64,000 bases of DNA from Nitratidesulfovibrio sp. (GCF_040373385.1 NZ_JBDXXH010000005.1:202548-266547), one strand, 5' to 3'. Positions 7,739-17,044 are shown, numbered from the stretch's first letter. Translations and numbers: made by a program. The notes: generated by a model from the letters alone, not told the origin.

Positions 7739-9091
7739 ATGGAAAGCAAACGTGAAACCGTGATCGTGGCGGCGCCGCCGTCCAAGTCGGTGTCGCACCG
7801 CATGTTGATCGGGGCGGCACTGGCGGCGGGTGATTCGGTGGTGGAGCACGTGCTGGAAAGCCGCGACATCGAGCGCACGGCGGACATCTTGCGGGCTGCG
7901 GGCGCGCGCATAGAGCGGCAGGGCGACGGCAGGTTCGCGGTGTCGGGCGTGGCGGGCACGCCTGCGGGCGGATTCGACGCGCCGGCATCGTGCGACGTGC
8001 ACGAATCGGGCACCACTTGCCGCCTGCTGACGGCGGTACTTGCGGCGGGCAAGGGCCAGTTCCGCATCCACGGTGCGCCGCGCATGCACGAACGGCCCAT
8101 CGGCGAACTGGTGGACGTGCTGCGCGGGCGCGGGGTGCGCGTGACCTATGAAGGCCGCGAAGGCTGCCCGCCCCTGCTCATCGATTCCGACGGCATGTCC
8201 GGCGGGGCGACCGCCATCGGCCTTGGCGAATCCAGCCAGTACCTGTCGGGGCTGTTGCTGGCCGCGCCGCTTACCAGCGGGCTGACCATCGAGGTTTCCG
8301 GCGACAAGGTGGTGTCGTGGCCGTACGTGGCCCTGACCCTGCAAGCGCTGGAAGACTTCGGCATCGGCTTTCGCGTGGAAACGCGCGAAACCCCGCGCGG
8401 CAAGTGGCAGGCCGACGACTGGAGAATGTTGCGTGAAGTTCGGCCCGGCCTGGTACGCTTCGTGGTGTCGCCGGGGGTGTACCGCGCGGGCAACTACCGC
8501 GTGGAGGGCGACTGGTCCAATGCCTCGTACTTCCTGGCGGCGGGGGCCGTGGGGCCGCGCCCGGTGCGCGTGGCGGGCCTGCGGGTGGATTCGTTGCAGG
8601 GCGACAGGGCCATGCTGGACATCCTTGGCCGCATGGGCGCGCGCTTCGAGCGGGCCGACAACGGCGTGGTGGTGGCGCCTTCCAGCCTGACCGGGGTGGA
8701 AGTGGACATGGGCCACTGCCCGGACCTGGTGCCCACGGTGGCGGCCACGGCGGCCTTTGCGCAGGGCGTGACCACCATCCGCAACGTGGCGCACCTGCGC
8801 ATCAAGGAATGCGACCGGCTGTCCGCCCCGGCGGCGGAATTGCGCAAGGCCGGGGTGCGGGTGGAGGAACTGGACGACGGCCTCGTGGTGCACGGTTCGC
8901 TGCGTAGCGGCGGTCCGGCCCCGGTTGTTGACGAAAAAGTGATGCCATTTTTGTCATACGGCGATCATCGCATGGCCATGAGTCTTGCGCTTCTGGGGTT
9001 TGCCGGGGTACAGGTGGCTTTGGACGACCCGGCCTGCGTGGCCAAGTCGTTCCCGCATTTCTGGAACGAGTGGGAAAAGGTACGCGCATGA
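7739..9091 (+). CDS. aroA: 3-phosphoshikimate 1-carboxyvinyltransferase (EPSP synthase)
   Basis: A 450-residue enzyme joining phosphoenolpyruvate to shikimate 3-phosphate, the penultimate step to chorismate. Diagnostic motifs are PPSKSVSHR near the N-terminus, ESGTTCRLLTA (PEP-binding loop), YRVEGDWSNASYFLAAG, HLRIKECDRL and SYGDHRMAM near the C-terminus. The length fits the family. Two adjacent ATGs (7736, 7739) follow AAGGA; 7739 was chosen because it gives normal 6-nt spacing. It overlaps tyrA by ATGA, so the two are translationally coupled. Confidence 0.95.
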   Translation: MESKRETVIVAAPPSKSVSHRMLIGAALAAGDSVVEHVLESRDIERTADILRAAGARIERQGDGRFAVSGVAGTPAGGFDAPASCDVHESGTTCRLLTAVLAAGKGQFRIHGAPRMHERPIGELVDVLRGRGVRVTYEGREGCPPLLIDSDGMSGGATAIGLGESSQYLSGLLLAAPLTSGLTIEVSGDKVVSWPYVALTLQALEDFGIGFRVETRETPRGKWQADDWRMLREVRPGLVRFVVSPGVYRAGNYRVEGDWSNASYFLAAGAVGPRPVRVAGLRVDSLQGDRAMLDILGRMGARFERADNGVVVAPSSLTGVEVDMGHCPDLVPTVAATAAFAQGVTTIRNVAHLRIKECDRLSAPAAELRKAGVRVEELDDGLVVHGSLRSGGPAPVVDEKVMPFLSYGDHRMAMSLALLGFAGVQVALDDPACVAKSFPHFWNEWEKVRA

Positions 9092-9879
9092 ACGCAGTGA
9101 AAATCGCGCTGGTCGGCGCGGGGGGCCGCATGGGCCGCCTGTTCGCCGACAGGCTCTCCGCCGCAGGATACGCGGTGGGGGGCGTGGACCGTCCGCTGAC
9201 GCAGGATGTCTTGCGTCATGCCGTGGACGGTGCCGCCGCAGTGCTGTTGTGCGTGCCCGTGGAGGCCATGGATGAGGTGCTGCGCCAGCTGGCCCCGCTG
9301 CTGAACGGCATGCAGGTGCTGGCGGACATCACGTCCGTCAAGGCGCGCCCCATGCAGGTCATGGAGCGCCACTACGCGGGCCCCGTGGTGGGCACCCACC
9401 CCCTGTTCGGGCCGGTGCCGCCTGCGGGTGATCCTGCGGAAAACCTGCGCGTGGCCATCACCCCCGGCGATGCGGCCCACGAAACGGACGTAGCGCTCAT
9501 CGAGCGCGTGTTCGCCGACATGGGCTGCGTGCCCTTCCGCACCACCGCCGACGAGCATGACGAGGCCGCCGCCTGCATCCAGGGCCTCAACTTCATCACC
9601 AGCGTCGCCTATCTTGCCACGCTGGCCCACCGCGACGAGCTGACCCCCTTCATCACCCCCTCGTTCCGCCGCCGCCTCGACGCGGCGCGCAAGATGCTCA
9701 CCGAGGACGCATCCCTCTTCGAAGGCATGTTCGAAGCCAATCCCCACAGCCAGACCGCTGTCCGCAGCTACCTGTCGTTCCTCAACTTCGCCGCCGCCGG
9801 CGATGTGGACGTGCTGGTAGACCGCGCCCAGTGGTGGTGGCGTTCGCACACCGAAAGGGGAGGAGTGCGTCCGTCATAG
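9088..9879 (+). CDS. tyrA: Prephenate dehydrogenase
   Basis: A 263-residue enzyme oxidising prephenate to 4-hydroxyphenylpyruvate on the tyrosine branch. The NAD-binding motif VGAGGRMGRLFADRL is at residues 7-21; VLADITSVKARPMQVM and GPVVGTHPLFGP are the family catalytic regions; the helical dimerisation domain follows. ATG 9088 overlaps the aroA stop. The C-terminus reads AQWWWRSHTERGG: three consecutive TGG codons (9832-9840), 39 nt before the stop and about 80 nt before a terminator hairpin that precedes trpE. The 3' end therefore seems also to serve as a Trp-sensing leader. No ACT domain is present. Confidence 0.93.
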   Translation: MNAVKIALVGAGGRMGRLFADRLSAAGYAVGGVDRPLTQDVLRHAVDGAAAVLLCVPVEAMDEVLRQLAPLLNGMQVLADITSVKARPMQVMERHYAGPVVGTHPLFGPVPPAGDPAENLRVAITPGDAAHETDVALIERVFADMGCVPFRTTADEHDEAAACIQGLNFITSVAYLATLAHRDELTPFITPSFRRRLDAARKMLTEDASLFEGMFEANPHSQTAVRSYLSFLNFAAAGDVDVLVDRAQWWWRSHTERGGVRPS

Positions 9880-9955
9880 CTGCACGCGAGTAGTAGAGTA
9901 ACGGACAAGGCAATTGCAGGCCGCGCTCCCTCCCCGGGAGCGCGGCTTTTTGTTT
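9857..9955 (+). promoter_or_regulatory. Trp attenuator overlapping the end of tyrA
   Basis: The terminator stem CCGCGCTCCC (9921-9930) / GGGAGCGCGG (9936-9945) is followed by CTTTTTGTTTT. The competing antiterminator pairs GGGGAGGAGTGCG (9857-9869, in the tyrA 3' end) with CGCGCTCCCTCCCC (9922-9935): 13 pairs with one bulge and one G-T/U. The same 9857-9869 region can instead pair with CGCAC (9845-9849) just after the Trp codons. A ribosome stalled on TGG TGG TGG would mask 9845-9849 and favour antitermination; one that reaches the tyrA stop (9877-9879) would cover 9857-9869 and let the terminator form. Confidence 0.82.
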
Positions 9956-9999
9956 TCAATGCACCACTCACGGCACGCCGAACTTGAAGGAGAACCCAG

Positions 10000-11568
10000 A
10001 TGGAAATGCCCGAAATGCCCAACACGCCTGATCAGACTGGTACGCCCGAGCAGGCGGAAACCCCGGAACCCGCCACGATCACCATGGCCGCACCCACTCC
10101 CGCCAACGGCTGCGCCCCCACGGGTGCGGCGGATGACATTCCCCCGCTGCCCGAAGGCGGCGAGATCGTGCTGCGCCAGACGGGCCGCTGGCTGGAGGCC
10201 GACGTGGACACCCCCATCAGCGTCTTCCTCGGCATGGTGGGGTCCGGGCAGGGCATCCTGCTGGAAAGCGCCGAAGTGGATGGCCGCTGGGGCCGGTACA
10301 GCGTCATTGCCTTCAACTTCCTGCTGCGGCTTGGCTGCCGCGACGGCAAGCTGGAAGTGGCCGTGCGCGATCCGCGCCTTGCCCCGTTGCGCAGGTTTGA
10401 CGGCATGGACTTCATCGAGGGCACCCGCGCGGTGATGCGCGCCCTGCGCATCGAACCGGACGCGGCCTTCGCCGACCAGCCTCCCATCACCCGCGCCCTG
10501 TACGGCTACTTCGGCTACGGCGTGTCCGGGCTGTTCGAGCCCAAGCTGGCCAAGGTGCTGCCGACCTCGTCGGCGGAAGCCTGCCTGGCCCTGCCCGGCA
10601 CCGTGGTGCTGTTCGACCACCTGTACAACCGGCTGTGCCAGCTTTCGCTCACCGACCTGCCGGGGGCCAGGGTGGACCGCAGCCAGGTGGATCGTACCCC
10701 CGAACCGCCGGAAGTCGGCCCCGTCGCCAACGTGCCGGAAGAGGCCGTGTACACCCGCGCCGTGGCCCGGGTGAAGGAGATGATCCGCCAGGGCGAGGCC
10801 ATTCAGGTGGTGCTGTCCACCCGCTTCCAGGCCTCGTTCAGCGGCGATCCGTTCACCCTGTACCGCCGTCTGCGCCGCATCAACCCTTCGCCGTACATGT
10901 TCTTCATGCGGCTGCCCGGCGTCTCGCTGCTGGGTTCCTCGCCGGAGGTCATGGTGCGCTGCCGGGCGGACAAGTTGCAGGTCAGCCCCATTGCGGGCAC
11001 CCGCCCGCGCGGCACGGACGATGCCCACGACGCCGCCCTTGCCCAGGAACTGCTGGAAGACCCCAAGGAACGCGCCGAGCACGTCATGCTGGTGGACCTG
11101 GGCCGCAACGATCTTGGCCGCATTGCCGCGCCGGGCACCGTGCAGGTGGAGCGGTTCATGGACGTGGAAAAGTTTTCGCACGTCATGCACCTGACCTCGC
11201 GCGTCACCGCGCAGATCGAACCGGGGCGCGATGCGCTGGACGTGCTGGCCGCCACCTTCCCGGCGGGCACCGTCAGCGGCGCCCCCAAGGTGCGGGCCAT
11301 GGAAATCATCTCCGAGGCGGAAGGCCTGGCGCGCGGCCCCTACGCCGGGGCCATTGGCTGGCTGGGACTGGACCGGGACAGCGTGAACCTGGACACCGGC
11401 ATCACCATCCGCTCCCTGTGGGTGCGCGACGGCCAGGTGCACTGGCAGGCGGGCGCGGGCATCGTGTTCGATTCCGTGCCCGAGATGGAATGGAAGGAAT
11501 GCAACAACAAGGCCGCCGTCATCCGCGCCGCCGTTACCGGAGGGGAATATGTTCCTGTTAATCGATAA
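10000..11568 (+). CDS. trpE: Anthranilate synthase component I
   Basis: A 522-residue chorismate-using subunit, active with TrpG in the first step of tryptophan synthesis. The Trp feedback motif LLES-X10-S is intact at residues 87-101. The catalytic domain shows GEAIQVVLSTRF, SPIAGTRPRG, DLGRNDLGR, SHVMHLTSRV, GTVSGAPKVRAME and AGAGIVFDS. GAAGGAGAACCC gives a good ribosome binding site before ATG 10000. The first 40 residues are a Pro/Thr/Ala-rich extension beyond the usual N-terminus. It overlaps trpG by 20 bp. Expression is probably gated by the attenuator just upstream as well as by the distal aromatic leader. Confidence 0.96.
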   Translation: MEMPEMPNTPDQTGTPEQAETPEPATITMAAPTPANGCAPTGAADDIPPLPEGGEIVLRQTGRWLEADVDTPISVFLGMVGSGQGILLESAEVDGRWGRYSVIAFNFLLRLGCRDGKLEVAVRDPRLAPLRRFDGMDFIEGTRAVMRALRIEPDAAFADQPPITRALYGYFGYGVSGLFEPKLAKVLPTSSAEACLALPGTVVLFDHLYNRLCQLSLTDLPGARVDRSQVDRTPEPPEVGPVANVPEEAVYTRAVARVKEMIRQGEAIQVVLSTRFQASFSGDPFTLYRRLRRINPSPYMFFMRLPGVSLLGSSPEVMVRCRADKLQVSPIAGTRPRGTDDAHDAALAQELLEDPKERAEHVMLVDLGRNDLGRIAAPGTVQVERFMDVEKFSHVMHLTSRVTAQIEPGRDALDVLAATFPAGTVSGAPKVRAMEIISEAEGLARGPYAGAIGWLGLDRDSVNLDTGITIRSLWVRDGQVHWQAGAGIVFDSVPEMEWKECNNKAAVIRAAVTGGEYVPVNR

Positions 11569-12127
11569 CTACGACTCGTTCACCTTCAATCTGGTGCAGG
11601 CGTTCTACGGCCTTGGGCTGAAGCCGGTTGTCGTCCGCAACGACGACCCCGCCGTGCCCGCCATGGCCGAAGACCCGGCGCTGGAAATGGTGTGCATCTC
11701 GCCCGGCCCCAGCCACCCGCGCAACGCGGGCTTCTGCCTTGATTTCCTGTCCCGCCTGCCGCACCGCGTACCCGTGCTGGGCGTGTGCCTGGGCCATCAG
11801 GTGCTGGGCCTGTTCGCCGGGGCCACCGTGGATGTGGGCCCGCGCATCATGCACGGCAAGACCTCGGACATCACCCACGACGGGCAGGGCCTGTTCCACG
11901 GCGTGCCCAGCCCCATGCAGGTGGGCCGCTACCATTCGCTCATCGTGCATGCCGAGGAACGCCCCGACCTGCTGGCCGTCACCGCCCGCGCCCCCGAAGG
12001 CGAGGTGATGGCCCTGCGCTACACCGACCGCCCGTGGGTGGGCGTGCAGTTCCACCCCGAATCCGTGCTGACCCCCGACGGCGTGCGCATGCTCGCCAAC
12101 TTTCCCGCCCAGGTGGCGGGGAAGTGA
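11549..12127 (+). CDS. trpG: Anthranilate synthase component II (glutamine amidotransferase)
   Basis: A 192-residue class I glutamine amidotransferase supplying ammonia to TrpE. It begins FLLIDNYDSFTFNLVQ and carries the catalytic Cys in LGVCLGHQ (about residue 80) and the His/Glu pair in VGVQFHPES (about residue 170). It is a free-standing subunit, not fused to TrpD. The start overlaps the end of trpE, with AGGGG as ribosome binding site, indicating coupled translation of the two subunits. Confidence 0.95.
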   Translation: MFLLIDNYDSFTFNLVQAFYGLGLKPVVVRNDDPAVPAMAEDPALEMVCISPGPSHPRNAGFCLDFLSRLPHRVPVLGVCLGHQVLGLFAGATVDVGPRIMHGKTSDITHDGQGLFHGVPSPMQVGRYHSLIVHAEERPDLLAVTARAPEGEVMALRYTDRPWVGVQFHPESVLTPDGVRMLANFPAQVAGK

Positions 12128-12150
12128 GAGCGGGGCGACGAAGAGGTTTT

Positions 12151-12193
12151 TTGTTCGCCTCCGGCGGGCAGGGGGCAGGCCCCCTGCACCCCC
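12151..12193 (+). repeat. GC-rich palindromic repeat between trpG and trpD
   Basis: Contains the inverted repeat GCAGGGGGC-AG-GCCCCCTGC (12169-12188) in a longer unit (CGCCTCCGGCGGGCAGGGGG...CCTGCACCCC). A similar unit lies at 48650-48688 between other genes. Its role is unknown; it may punctuate the trp transcript. Confidence 0.6.
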
Positions 12194-12240
12194 TTTAGGT
12201 GGGCTGCCCGTCAACAAGGAACTCCTGAAGGAGACAGCAA

Positions 12241-13257
12241 ATGCAGACTGCAACGTCCACCATACTGGAAACACTGGCCACGGGCATGGACCTTGCCCCG
12301 GAAATGGCCGAGGCCGGGTTCTCGCGCCTGATGGATGGCGAGATGACCTGTGCGCAGGCGGGTTCGTTCCTGATGGGCCTGCGCATGAAGGGCGAGACCC
12401 CGCAGGAACTCACCGAGGCGGTGCGCGCCGCGCTGGCCCGCGCCGTGCGGGTGACCGGCATTGACGGTCCCACCATTGACATCGTGGGCACCGGCGGCGA
12501 TGGCCGCTCGTCGTTCAACTGCTCCACGGCAACGGCGCTGACCCTTGCGGGCATGGGCCACCGGGTGGTCAAGCACGGCAACCGCGCGGTGTCATCCTCG
12601 TGCGGGGCGGCGGACGCGGTGGAGGGCCTGGGCCTGCCGCTGGAACTGGACCCGGAGGACGTGCGCAACCTGGTGGCGCAGCGCAACTTCGCCTTCCTGT
12701 TCGCACCGCGCTTCCACCCGGCGTTCCGCAACGTCATGCCCATCCGGCGCGAAATGGGCGTGCGCACCCTGTTCAACCTGCTGGGGCCGCTGCTCAACCC
12801 GGCCCGGCCCACCCACATGCTGCTGGGCGTGGCCCGCGCCGAACTGCTGCCCCTGATGGCCCAGACCCTGCTGCTGACCGGCGTGCGCCGGGCGGCGGTG
12901 GTGCATGGCGCGGGCGGCTACGACGAACTGACGCCCATGGGCCCCGCGCACATCATGCTGTTGGAGGGCGACGGCGAAGGCCACGGCACGCTTACGGAAA
13001 TCAGCATGGACCCGTCGGACTACGGCATTTCGCCGTGCACCCCGGAGGAACTGGCCGTGCCCGACCGCGACACCGCCGTGCGCGTGCTGCGCGAACTGCT
13101 GTCCGGCGGCGGCCCCGCCCCCATGCGCGACATGCTGGTGCTGAACGTGGGCATGGCCCTGCACCTGCTGGAACCGGGCCTGGCCCTGCCCGATGCCATG
13201 GCCGCCGCGCGGCTGGGGCTGGCCGCCGGGGCAGGGGGGAAGGTGCTGCATGCTTGA
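12241..13257 (+). CDS. trpD: Anthranilate phosphoribosyltransferase
   Basis: A 338-residue enzyme transferring phosphoribose from PRPP to anthranilate. Family motifs are DIVGTGGDGRSSFNCST (PRPP-binding glycine loop, residues 80-96), VKHGNRAVSS, FAPRFHPAFRNVMPIRREMG, TLFNLLGPLLNP and the C-terminal acidic/Gly helices. AAGGAGACAG precedes ATG 12241. The stop overlaps the start of trpC by 8 bp. The 113-bp gap upstream contains a GC-rich palindromic repeat. Confidence 0.95.
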   Translation: MQTATSTILETLATGMDLAPEMAEAGFSRLMDGEMTCAQAGSFLMGLRMKGETPQELTEAVRAALARAVRVTGIDGPTIDIVGTGGDGRSSFNCSTATALTLAGMGHRVVKHGNRAVSSSCGAADAVEGLGLPLELDPEDVRNLVAQRNFAFLFAPRFHPAFRNVMPIRREMGVRTLFNLLGPLLNPARPTHMLLGVARAELLPLMAQTLLLTGVRRAAVVHGAGGYDELTPMGPAHIMLLEGDGEGHGTLTEISMDPSDYGISPCTPEELAVPDRDTAVRVLRELLSGGGPAPMRDMLVLNVGMALHLLEPGLALPDAMAAARLGLAAGAGGKVLHA

Positions 13258-14203
13258 TCGTTTCCGCATCGCCAAGCAGCCGGAACTGGACCGGTTGCGC
13301 AAGCTGGCCGAGGCTGGCGGGCTGCCCGCGCCGCTGGCTGTAGGCACCCCGCGTCCCGACTTCCTGCGGGCACTGCTGGACCGCTCGGGGTACCGGGGGG
13401 CGCCGGTGGCGGTCATCGCCGAATACAAGCGCGCCTCGCCCTCGCGCGGGGTCATCGAGACGGGTGTGTCGCCCGAGGACGCGGCCACGGCCTACGCCAC
13501 CGCCGGGGCCACGGCCATCTCGGTGCTGACCGAGGAGGCGTACTTCGGCGGTGACCTGGCCTATCTGGGGCGCATGGCGGGCGTCGATCCGTCCATTCCC
13601 CTGTTGCGCAAGGACTTCATCATGGACCCGTTGCAGGTGACGGCCACGGCGGCCACCCCGGCGGCGGCGCTGCTGCTCATCGTGCGGTTGACGCCCGATG
13701 CGCGCACCCTGCGCGACCTGCGCGAGCAGGCCGAAGCGCACGGCATGCACGCCGTGGTGGAGATCTTCGACGAGGCGGATCTGGCGCTGGCCCGCGAATC
13801 CGGCGCGCGGATCATCCAGGTGAACAACCGCGACCTGGAAACCCTGGCCGTGGACCGCACCGCCTGCCTGCGCCTGGGGCCGCTGAGCCAACCCGACGAA
13901 GTGTGGATAGCGGCCAGCGGCATCAGCGAGAACCGTCACTTGGCGAAAGCCGCCGATGCCGGGTATGACGCGGCATTGGTGGGCACCGCGCTCATGGACG
14001 GCGGAGACCTTGAAGGTTCGCTGCTGCGTCTTCTGGGGCGCGAGGGCACTCCGTCCTTTCGCCCTCCGGCGTCGTCAGGCTGCGCCGCCTGCTCCGGTCA
14101 CGTACGGTCAGAGTACGCTCCCTGCGCGTCGGGCTCGCCTTCCTTGCCGGAGAACGAAAATCCTGTCGTGCCAGATTGCGGCGGGAGTGAAGGTGCCCAA
14201 TGA
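13250..14203 (+). CDS. trpC: Indole-3-glycerol-phosphate synthase with repeat-derived C-terminal extension
   Basis: Closes the indole ring by decarboxylating CdRP. The TIM barrel is complete: AVIAEYKRASPSRG (substrate/catalytic Lys), SVLTEEAYFGGDL, LLRKDFIMDP, HAVVEIFDEADL, IIQVNNRDL, AASGI and ALVGTALM. The enzyme should end near residue 266, but the frame continues for 51 more residues to 317. These codons (14048-14200) coincide with a copy of the dispersed foldback repeat, so the tail is very probably acquired sequence of no enzymatic role. The start overlaps trpD and the stop overlaps trpF (ATGA). Confidence 0.94.
   Translation: MLDRFRIAKQPELDRLRKLAEAGGLPAPLAVGTPRPDFLRALLDRSGYRGAPVAVIAEYKRASPSRGVIETGVSPEDAATAYATAGATAISVLTEEAYFGGDLAYLGRMAGVDPSIPLLRKDFIMDPLQVTATAATPAAALLLIVRLTPDARTLRDLREQAEAHGMHAVVEIFDEADLALARESGARIIQVNNRDLETLAVDRTACLRLGPLSQPDEVWIAASGISENRHLAKAADAGYDAALVGTALMDGGDLEGSLLRLLGREGTPSFRPPASSGCAACSGHVRSEYAPCASGSPSLPENENPVVPDCGGSEGAQ
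14055..14163 (+). repeat. Foldback repeat element, copy 2 (inside the 3' end of trpC)
   Basis: Left arm TTTCGCCCTCCGGC (14057-14070) and right arm GCCGGAGAACGAAAA (14146-14160) pair with two C-A mismatches. The core hairpin is CGTAC/GTACG (14101-14117) with a GGTCAGA loop. It is read in frame as the TrpC tail. Confidence 0.75.
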
Positions 14204-14904
14204 GTGCGTCAAAACCAGCCGCCCTGTTCGATAGTCCCTCCCGCCTGCTGGTGAAGGTCTGCGGCCTGACCCGGCAGCAGGACGCGGACGCCTGCGCAGA
14301 GGCCGGGGTGGACCTGTGCGGGTTCATCTTTCACCCGGCCAGCCCGCGCGCGGTAACGCCCGCCGTGGCCGCCGGGCTGCACAGCCACGGCATGGCGCGG
14401 GTGGGGGTGTTCGTGAAGCAGTCCGCCGACGAGGTGCTGGCCATCATGGACGCGGCCCGGCTGGACTTTGCCCAGTTGCACGGCGGGCAGGATGCCGCCT
14501 TCTGCGACCGGGTGGGGGCGGAGCGGGTCATCCGCGTGGCATGGCCGCAGCGCCATGTGGATGCATCGGGCCTGAACGCAGGGGCGGGCCTCGCTTCGCT
14601 GCACGCCGAACTGGCCGGGCTTGCCCCGCACGTGCGCTGCTTTCTGCTGGATGCGGGCACCAGCGGCGGCGGGCACGGCGCCACCATGGACTGGGCCGCG
14701 CTGCGCGGGCTGGCCCCCGGTGCCCCATGGCTGCTGGCAGGCGGGCTGACCCCGGACAACGTGGCCAGCGCCGTTGCCGCCTGCGGCGGCCATGACCCTG
14801 CCATGCTGATCGGCGTCGATCTCAATTCGGGGGTGGAAAGCGCCCCCGGCCGGAAGGATGCACCCCGCGTGGCCGCCGCCCTTGCGGCGCTGCGCACGGC
14901 GTAG
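14200..14904 (+). CDS. trpF: Phosphoribosylanthranilate isomerase
   Basis: A 234-residue TIM-barrel enzyme converting phosphoribosylanthranilate to CdRP, acting before TrpC. The general-base Cys is in VKVCGLTR (about residue 21), followed by GFIFHPASPR, DFAQLHGGQ, the general-acid Asp in LLDAGTSGGGHG, and the phosphate-binding LLAGGLTPDNV and GVDLNSGVE. The first 15 residues are an extension before the barrel. ATG overlaps the stop of trpC, giving coupled translation even after the trpC tail. Confidence 0.94.
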   Translation: MSASKPAALFDSPSRLLVKVCGLTRQQDADACAEAGVDLCGFIFHPASPRAVTPAVAAGLHSHGMARVGVFVKQSADEVLAIMDAARLDFAQLHGGQDAAFCDRVGAERVIRVAWPQRHVDASGLNAGAGLASLHAELAGLAPHVRCFLLDAGTSGGGHGATMDWAALRGLAPGAPWLLAGGLTPDNVASAVAACGGHDPAMLIGVDLNSGVESAPGRKDAPRVAAALAALRTA

Positions 14905-14943
14905 TCGATACCAACTGGCGCCCCGGCGCCAAAGGATACCACC

Positions 14944-16128
14944 ATGAAAAAAGGCTATTTCGGCGAGTTCGGCGGGCAGTTCGTGCCCGAGCTGCTCATG
15001 CCGCCGCTGCGGGAACTGGAAGCCGCCATGCGCGACATCCTGCCCTCGGACAAGTTCCGGGCGGAACTGGACGACCTGTTGCGCAACTTCGCGGGGCGCG
15101 AAACCCCGCTCACGGCCTGCCCCACGCTGTCGGCGGAACTGGGCGTGCACCTGTGGCTGAAGCGCGAAGACCTGCTGCACACCGGCGCGCACAAGGTCAA
15201 CAACACCCTTGGGCAGGCGCTGCTGGCCAAATACATGGGCAAGACCGCGCTGGTGGCGGAAACGGGCGCGGGCCAGCACGGCGTGGCCACGGCGGCGGCT
15301 GCGGCCCGGCTGGGGCTGGAATGCGTGGTGTACATGGGCGCGACGGACGTGGTGCGCCAGGCCCCCAACGTCATGCGCATGAAGCTGCTGGGGGCCAAGG
15401 TGGTGCCTGTGCAGAGCGGCACCAAGACCCTGAAGGACGCCATCAACGAGGCCCTGCGCTACTGGATAGCCCAGCAGGATTGCACCCACTACTGCTTCGG
15501 CACGGCGGCGGGCCCGCACCCCTTCCCCACGCTGGTGCGCGACCTGCAATGCGTCATCGGGCGTGAAACCCGCGCCCAGATGCTGGAACGCGTGGGCCGA
15601 CTGCCCGACATGGTGGTGGCCTGCGTGGGCGGCGGCTCCAACGCCATCGGCATGTTCCACCCGTTCGTGGATGACGCCTCGGTGCGCATCGTGGGGGTGG
15701 AGGCGGCAGGCACCGGCGAGCCGGGCTGCTACAACTCCGCGCCCATCAACCTGGGCCGCCCCGGCGTGCTGCACGGCCAGATGACCATGCTGCTGCAGGA
15801 CGGGGACGGGCAGATCGAGCCGTCGCACTCCGTGTCCGCCGGGCTGGACTACCCCGGCGTGGGGCCGGAGCACGCGCATCTGGGGGCCACTGGCCGGGCG
15901 ATGTACGGCATGGCCACCGACAGTCAGGCGCTGGAAGCCTTCCAGGCCCTGACCCGGCGCGAGGGCATCATCCCCGCGCTGGAATCGTCGCACGCGCTGG
16001 CGTGGGTGCTGAACAACCGGGACAAGCTGCCTGCCGGGGGCCACGTGGTGGTCAACCTTTCGGGTCGGGGCGACAAGGACATGGAAATCGTGCGGGAAGT
16101 GCTGTTCCGCGAAGGAGAGCTGGCATGA
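14944..16128 (+). CDS. trpB: Tryptophan synthase beta subunit
   Basis: A 394-residue PLP enzyme joining indole to serine, in an alpha2-beta2 complex with TrpA. It is of the TrpB1 type: [12 protein letters not shown] at the N-terminus, [16 protein letters not shown] with the PLP lysine, [13 protein letters not shown], the PLP-phosphate loop [29 protein letters not shown] and LSGRGDKD at the C-terminus. AAAGGA precedes the ATG. The stop overlaps the trpA start. Confidence 0.96.
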   Translation: MKKGYFGEFGGQFVPELLMPPLRELEAAMRDILPSDKFRAELDDLLRNFAGRETPLTACPTLSAELGVHLWLKREDLLHTGAHKVNNTLGQALLAKYMGKTALVAETGAGQHGVATAAAAARLGLECVVYMGATDVVRQAPNVMRMKLLGAKVVPVQSGTKTLKDAINEALRYWIAQQDCTHYCFGTAAGPHPFPTLVRDLQCVIGRETRAQMLERVGRLPDMVVACVGGGSNAIGMFHPFVDDASVRIVGVEAAGTGEPGCYNSAPINLGRPGVLHGQMTMLLQDGDGQIEPSHSVSAGLDYPGVGPEHAHLGATGRAMYGMATDSQALEAFQALTRREGIIPALESSHALAWVLNNRDKLPAGGHVVVNLSGRGDKDMEIVREVLFREGELA

Positions 16129-16937
16129 GCGCGGCCATTCATACCGACATGAACGACATGCTGCCCGATGCCCCGGTGTCGCGGCTGGAAGCCCGCGTGG
16201 CCGCCGCCAACGCGGCGGGGCGGCCCGCGCTGGTGCCCTTTCTGACGGCGGGCTTTCCCACCCTGGACCGCTTCTGGGAGGAAATGGACGGCCTTGATCG
16301 CGGCGGCGCGGACGTCATCGAAATCGGCGTGCCGTTCTCCGACCCGGTGGCCGACGGCCCGGTAGTGGAGGCGGCATCCCTGCGGGCGCTGGAAAACGGC
16401 GTCACCCTGCGCTGGATACTGGACGGCCTGAAGGCCCGCGCGGGCCGCTACGACGCCGAGCTGGTGCTGATGGGCTACTACAACCCGTTCCTGCAATACG
16501 GGCTGGAAAACCTGGCGGTGGACGCGGCGGCGGCGGGGGTGGCGGGCTTCATCGTGCCCGACCTGCCGCTGGAGGAAGACGGCGAGATGCGCGCACTGTT
16601 GGCCGCGCGGGGCATAGACCTCATTGCCCTTGTCGGCCCCAACACCAGCGAGGAACGCATGGCCGAATATGCCGCCGTGGCCTCCGGCTACGTGTACGTG
16701 GTGTCGGTGCTGGGCATCACCGGCGTGCGCGAAGGCCTGCCGCCGGAAGTGCCGCAGACGCTGGCCCGCGCCCGCAAGGCCTTCCGCCTGCCGCTGGCGC
16801 TGGGCTTCGGCATCAAGGAGCCGAAGCAGCTGGAAGGCTTTCCCGACAGGCCCGACGCCGTGGTGTTCGGCTCTGCCCTGTTGCGCCACATCGACGCGGG
16901 CAACAGCGCGGAATCGTTCCTGGCCGCGTGGAAGTAG
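16125..16937 (+). CDS. trpA: Tryptophan synthase alpha subunit
   Basis: A 270-residue TIM-barrel enzyme cleaving indole-3-glycerol phosphate to indole for TrpB. Catalytic acids are visible in [17 protein letters not shown] (Asp and Glu). Other motifs are [31 protein letters not shown] and [10 protein letters not shown]. It is the last gene of the cluster, with ATG overlapping the trpB stop (GGAGAGCTGGC ribosome binding site), and is followed by a terminator at 17045-17083. Confidence 0.95.
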   Translation: MSAAIHTDMNDMLPDAPVSRLEARVAAANAAGRPALVPFLTAGFPTLDRFWEEMDGLDRGGADVIEIGVPFSDPVADGPVVEAASLRALENGVTLRWILDGLKARAGRYDAELVLMGYYNPFLQYGLENLAVDAAAAGVAGFIVPDLPLEEDGEMRALLAARGIDLIALVGPNTSEERMAEYAAVASGYVYVVSVLGITGVREGLPPEVPQTLARARKAFRLPLALGFGIKEPKQLEGFPDRPDAVVFGSALLRHIDAGNSAESFLAAWK

Positions 16938-17044
16938 CGGGGCGGGACAGACGAGCGGGGCCGGGCCGGGTAGAGTAGGAGAGGATTGGACAGGATTGGG
17001 CCTTGCCCGCCGCGCCGCTGCGGCGCAACAGTATTCGCAATCAT

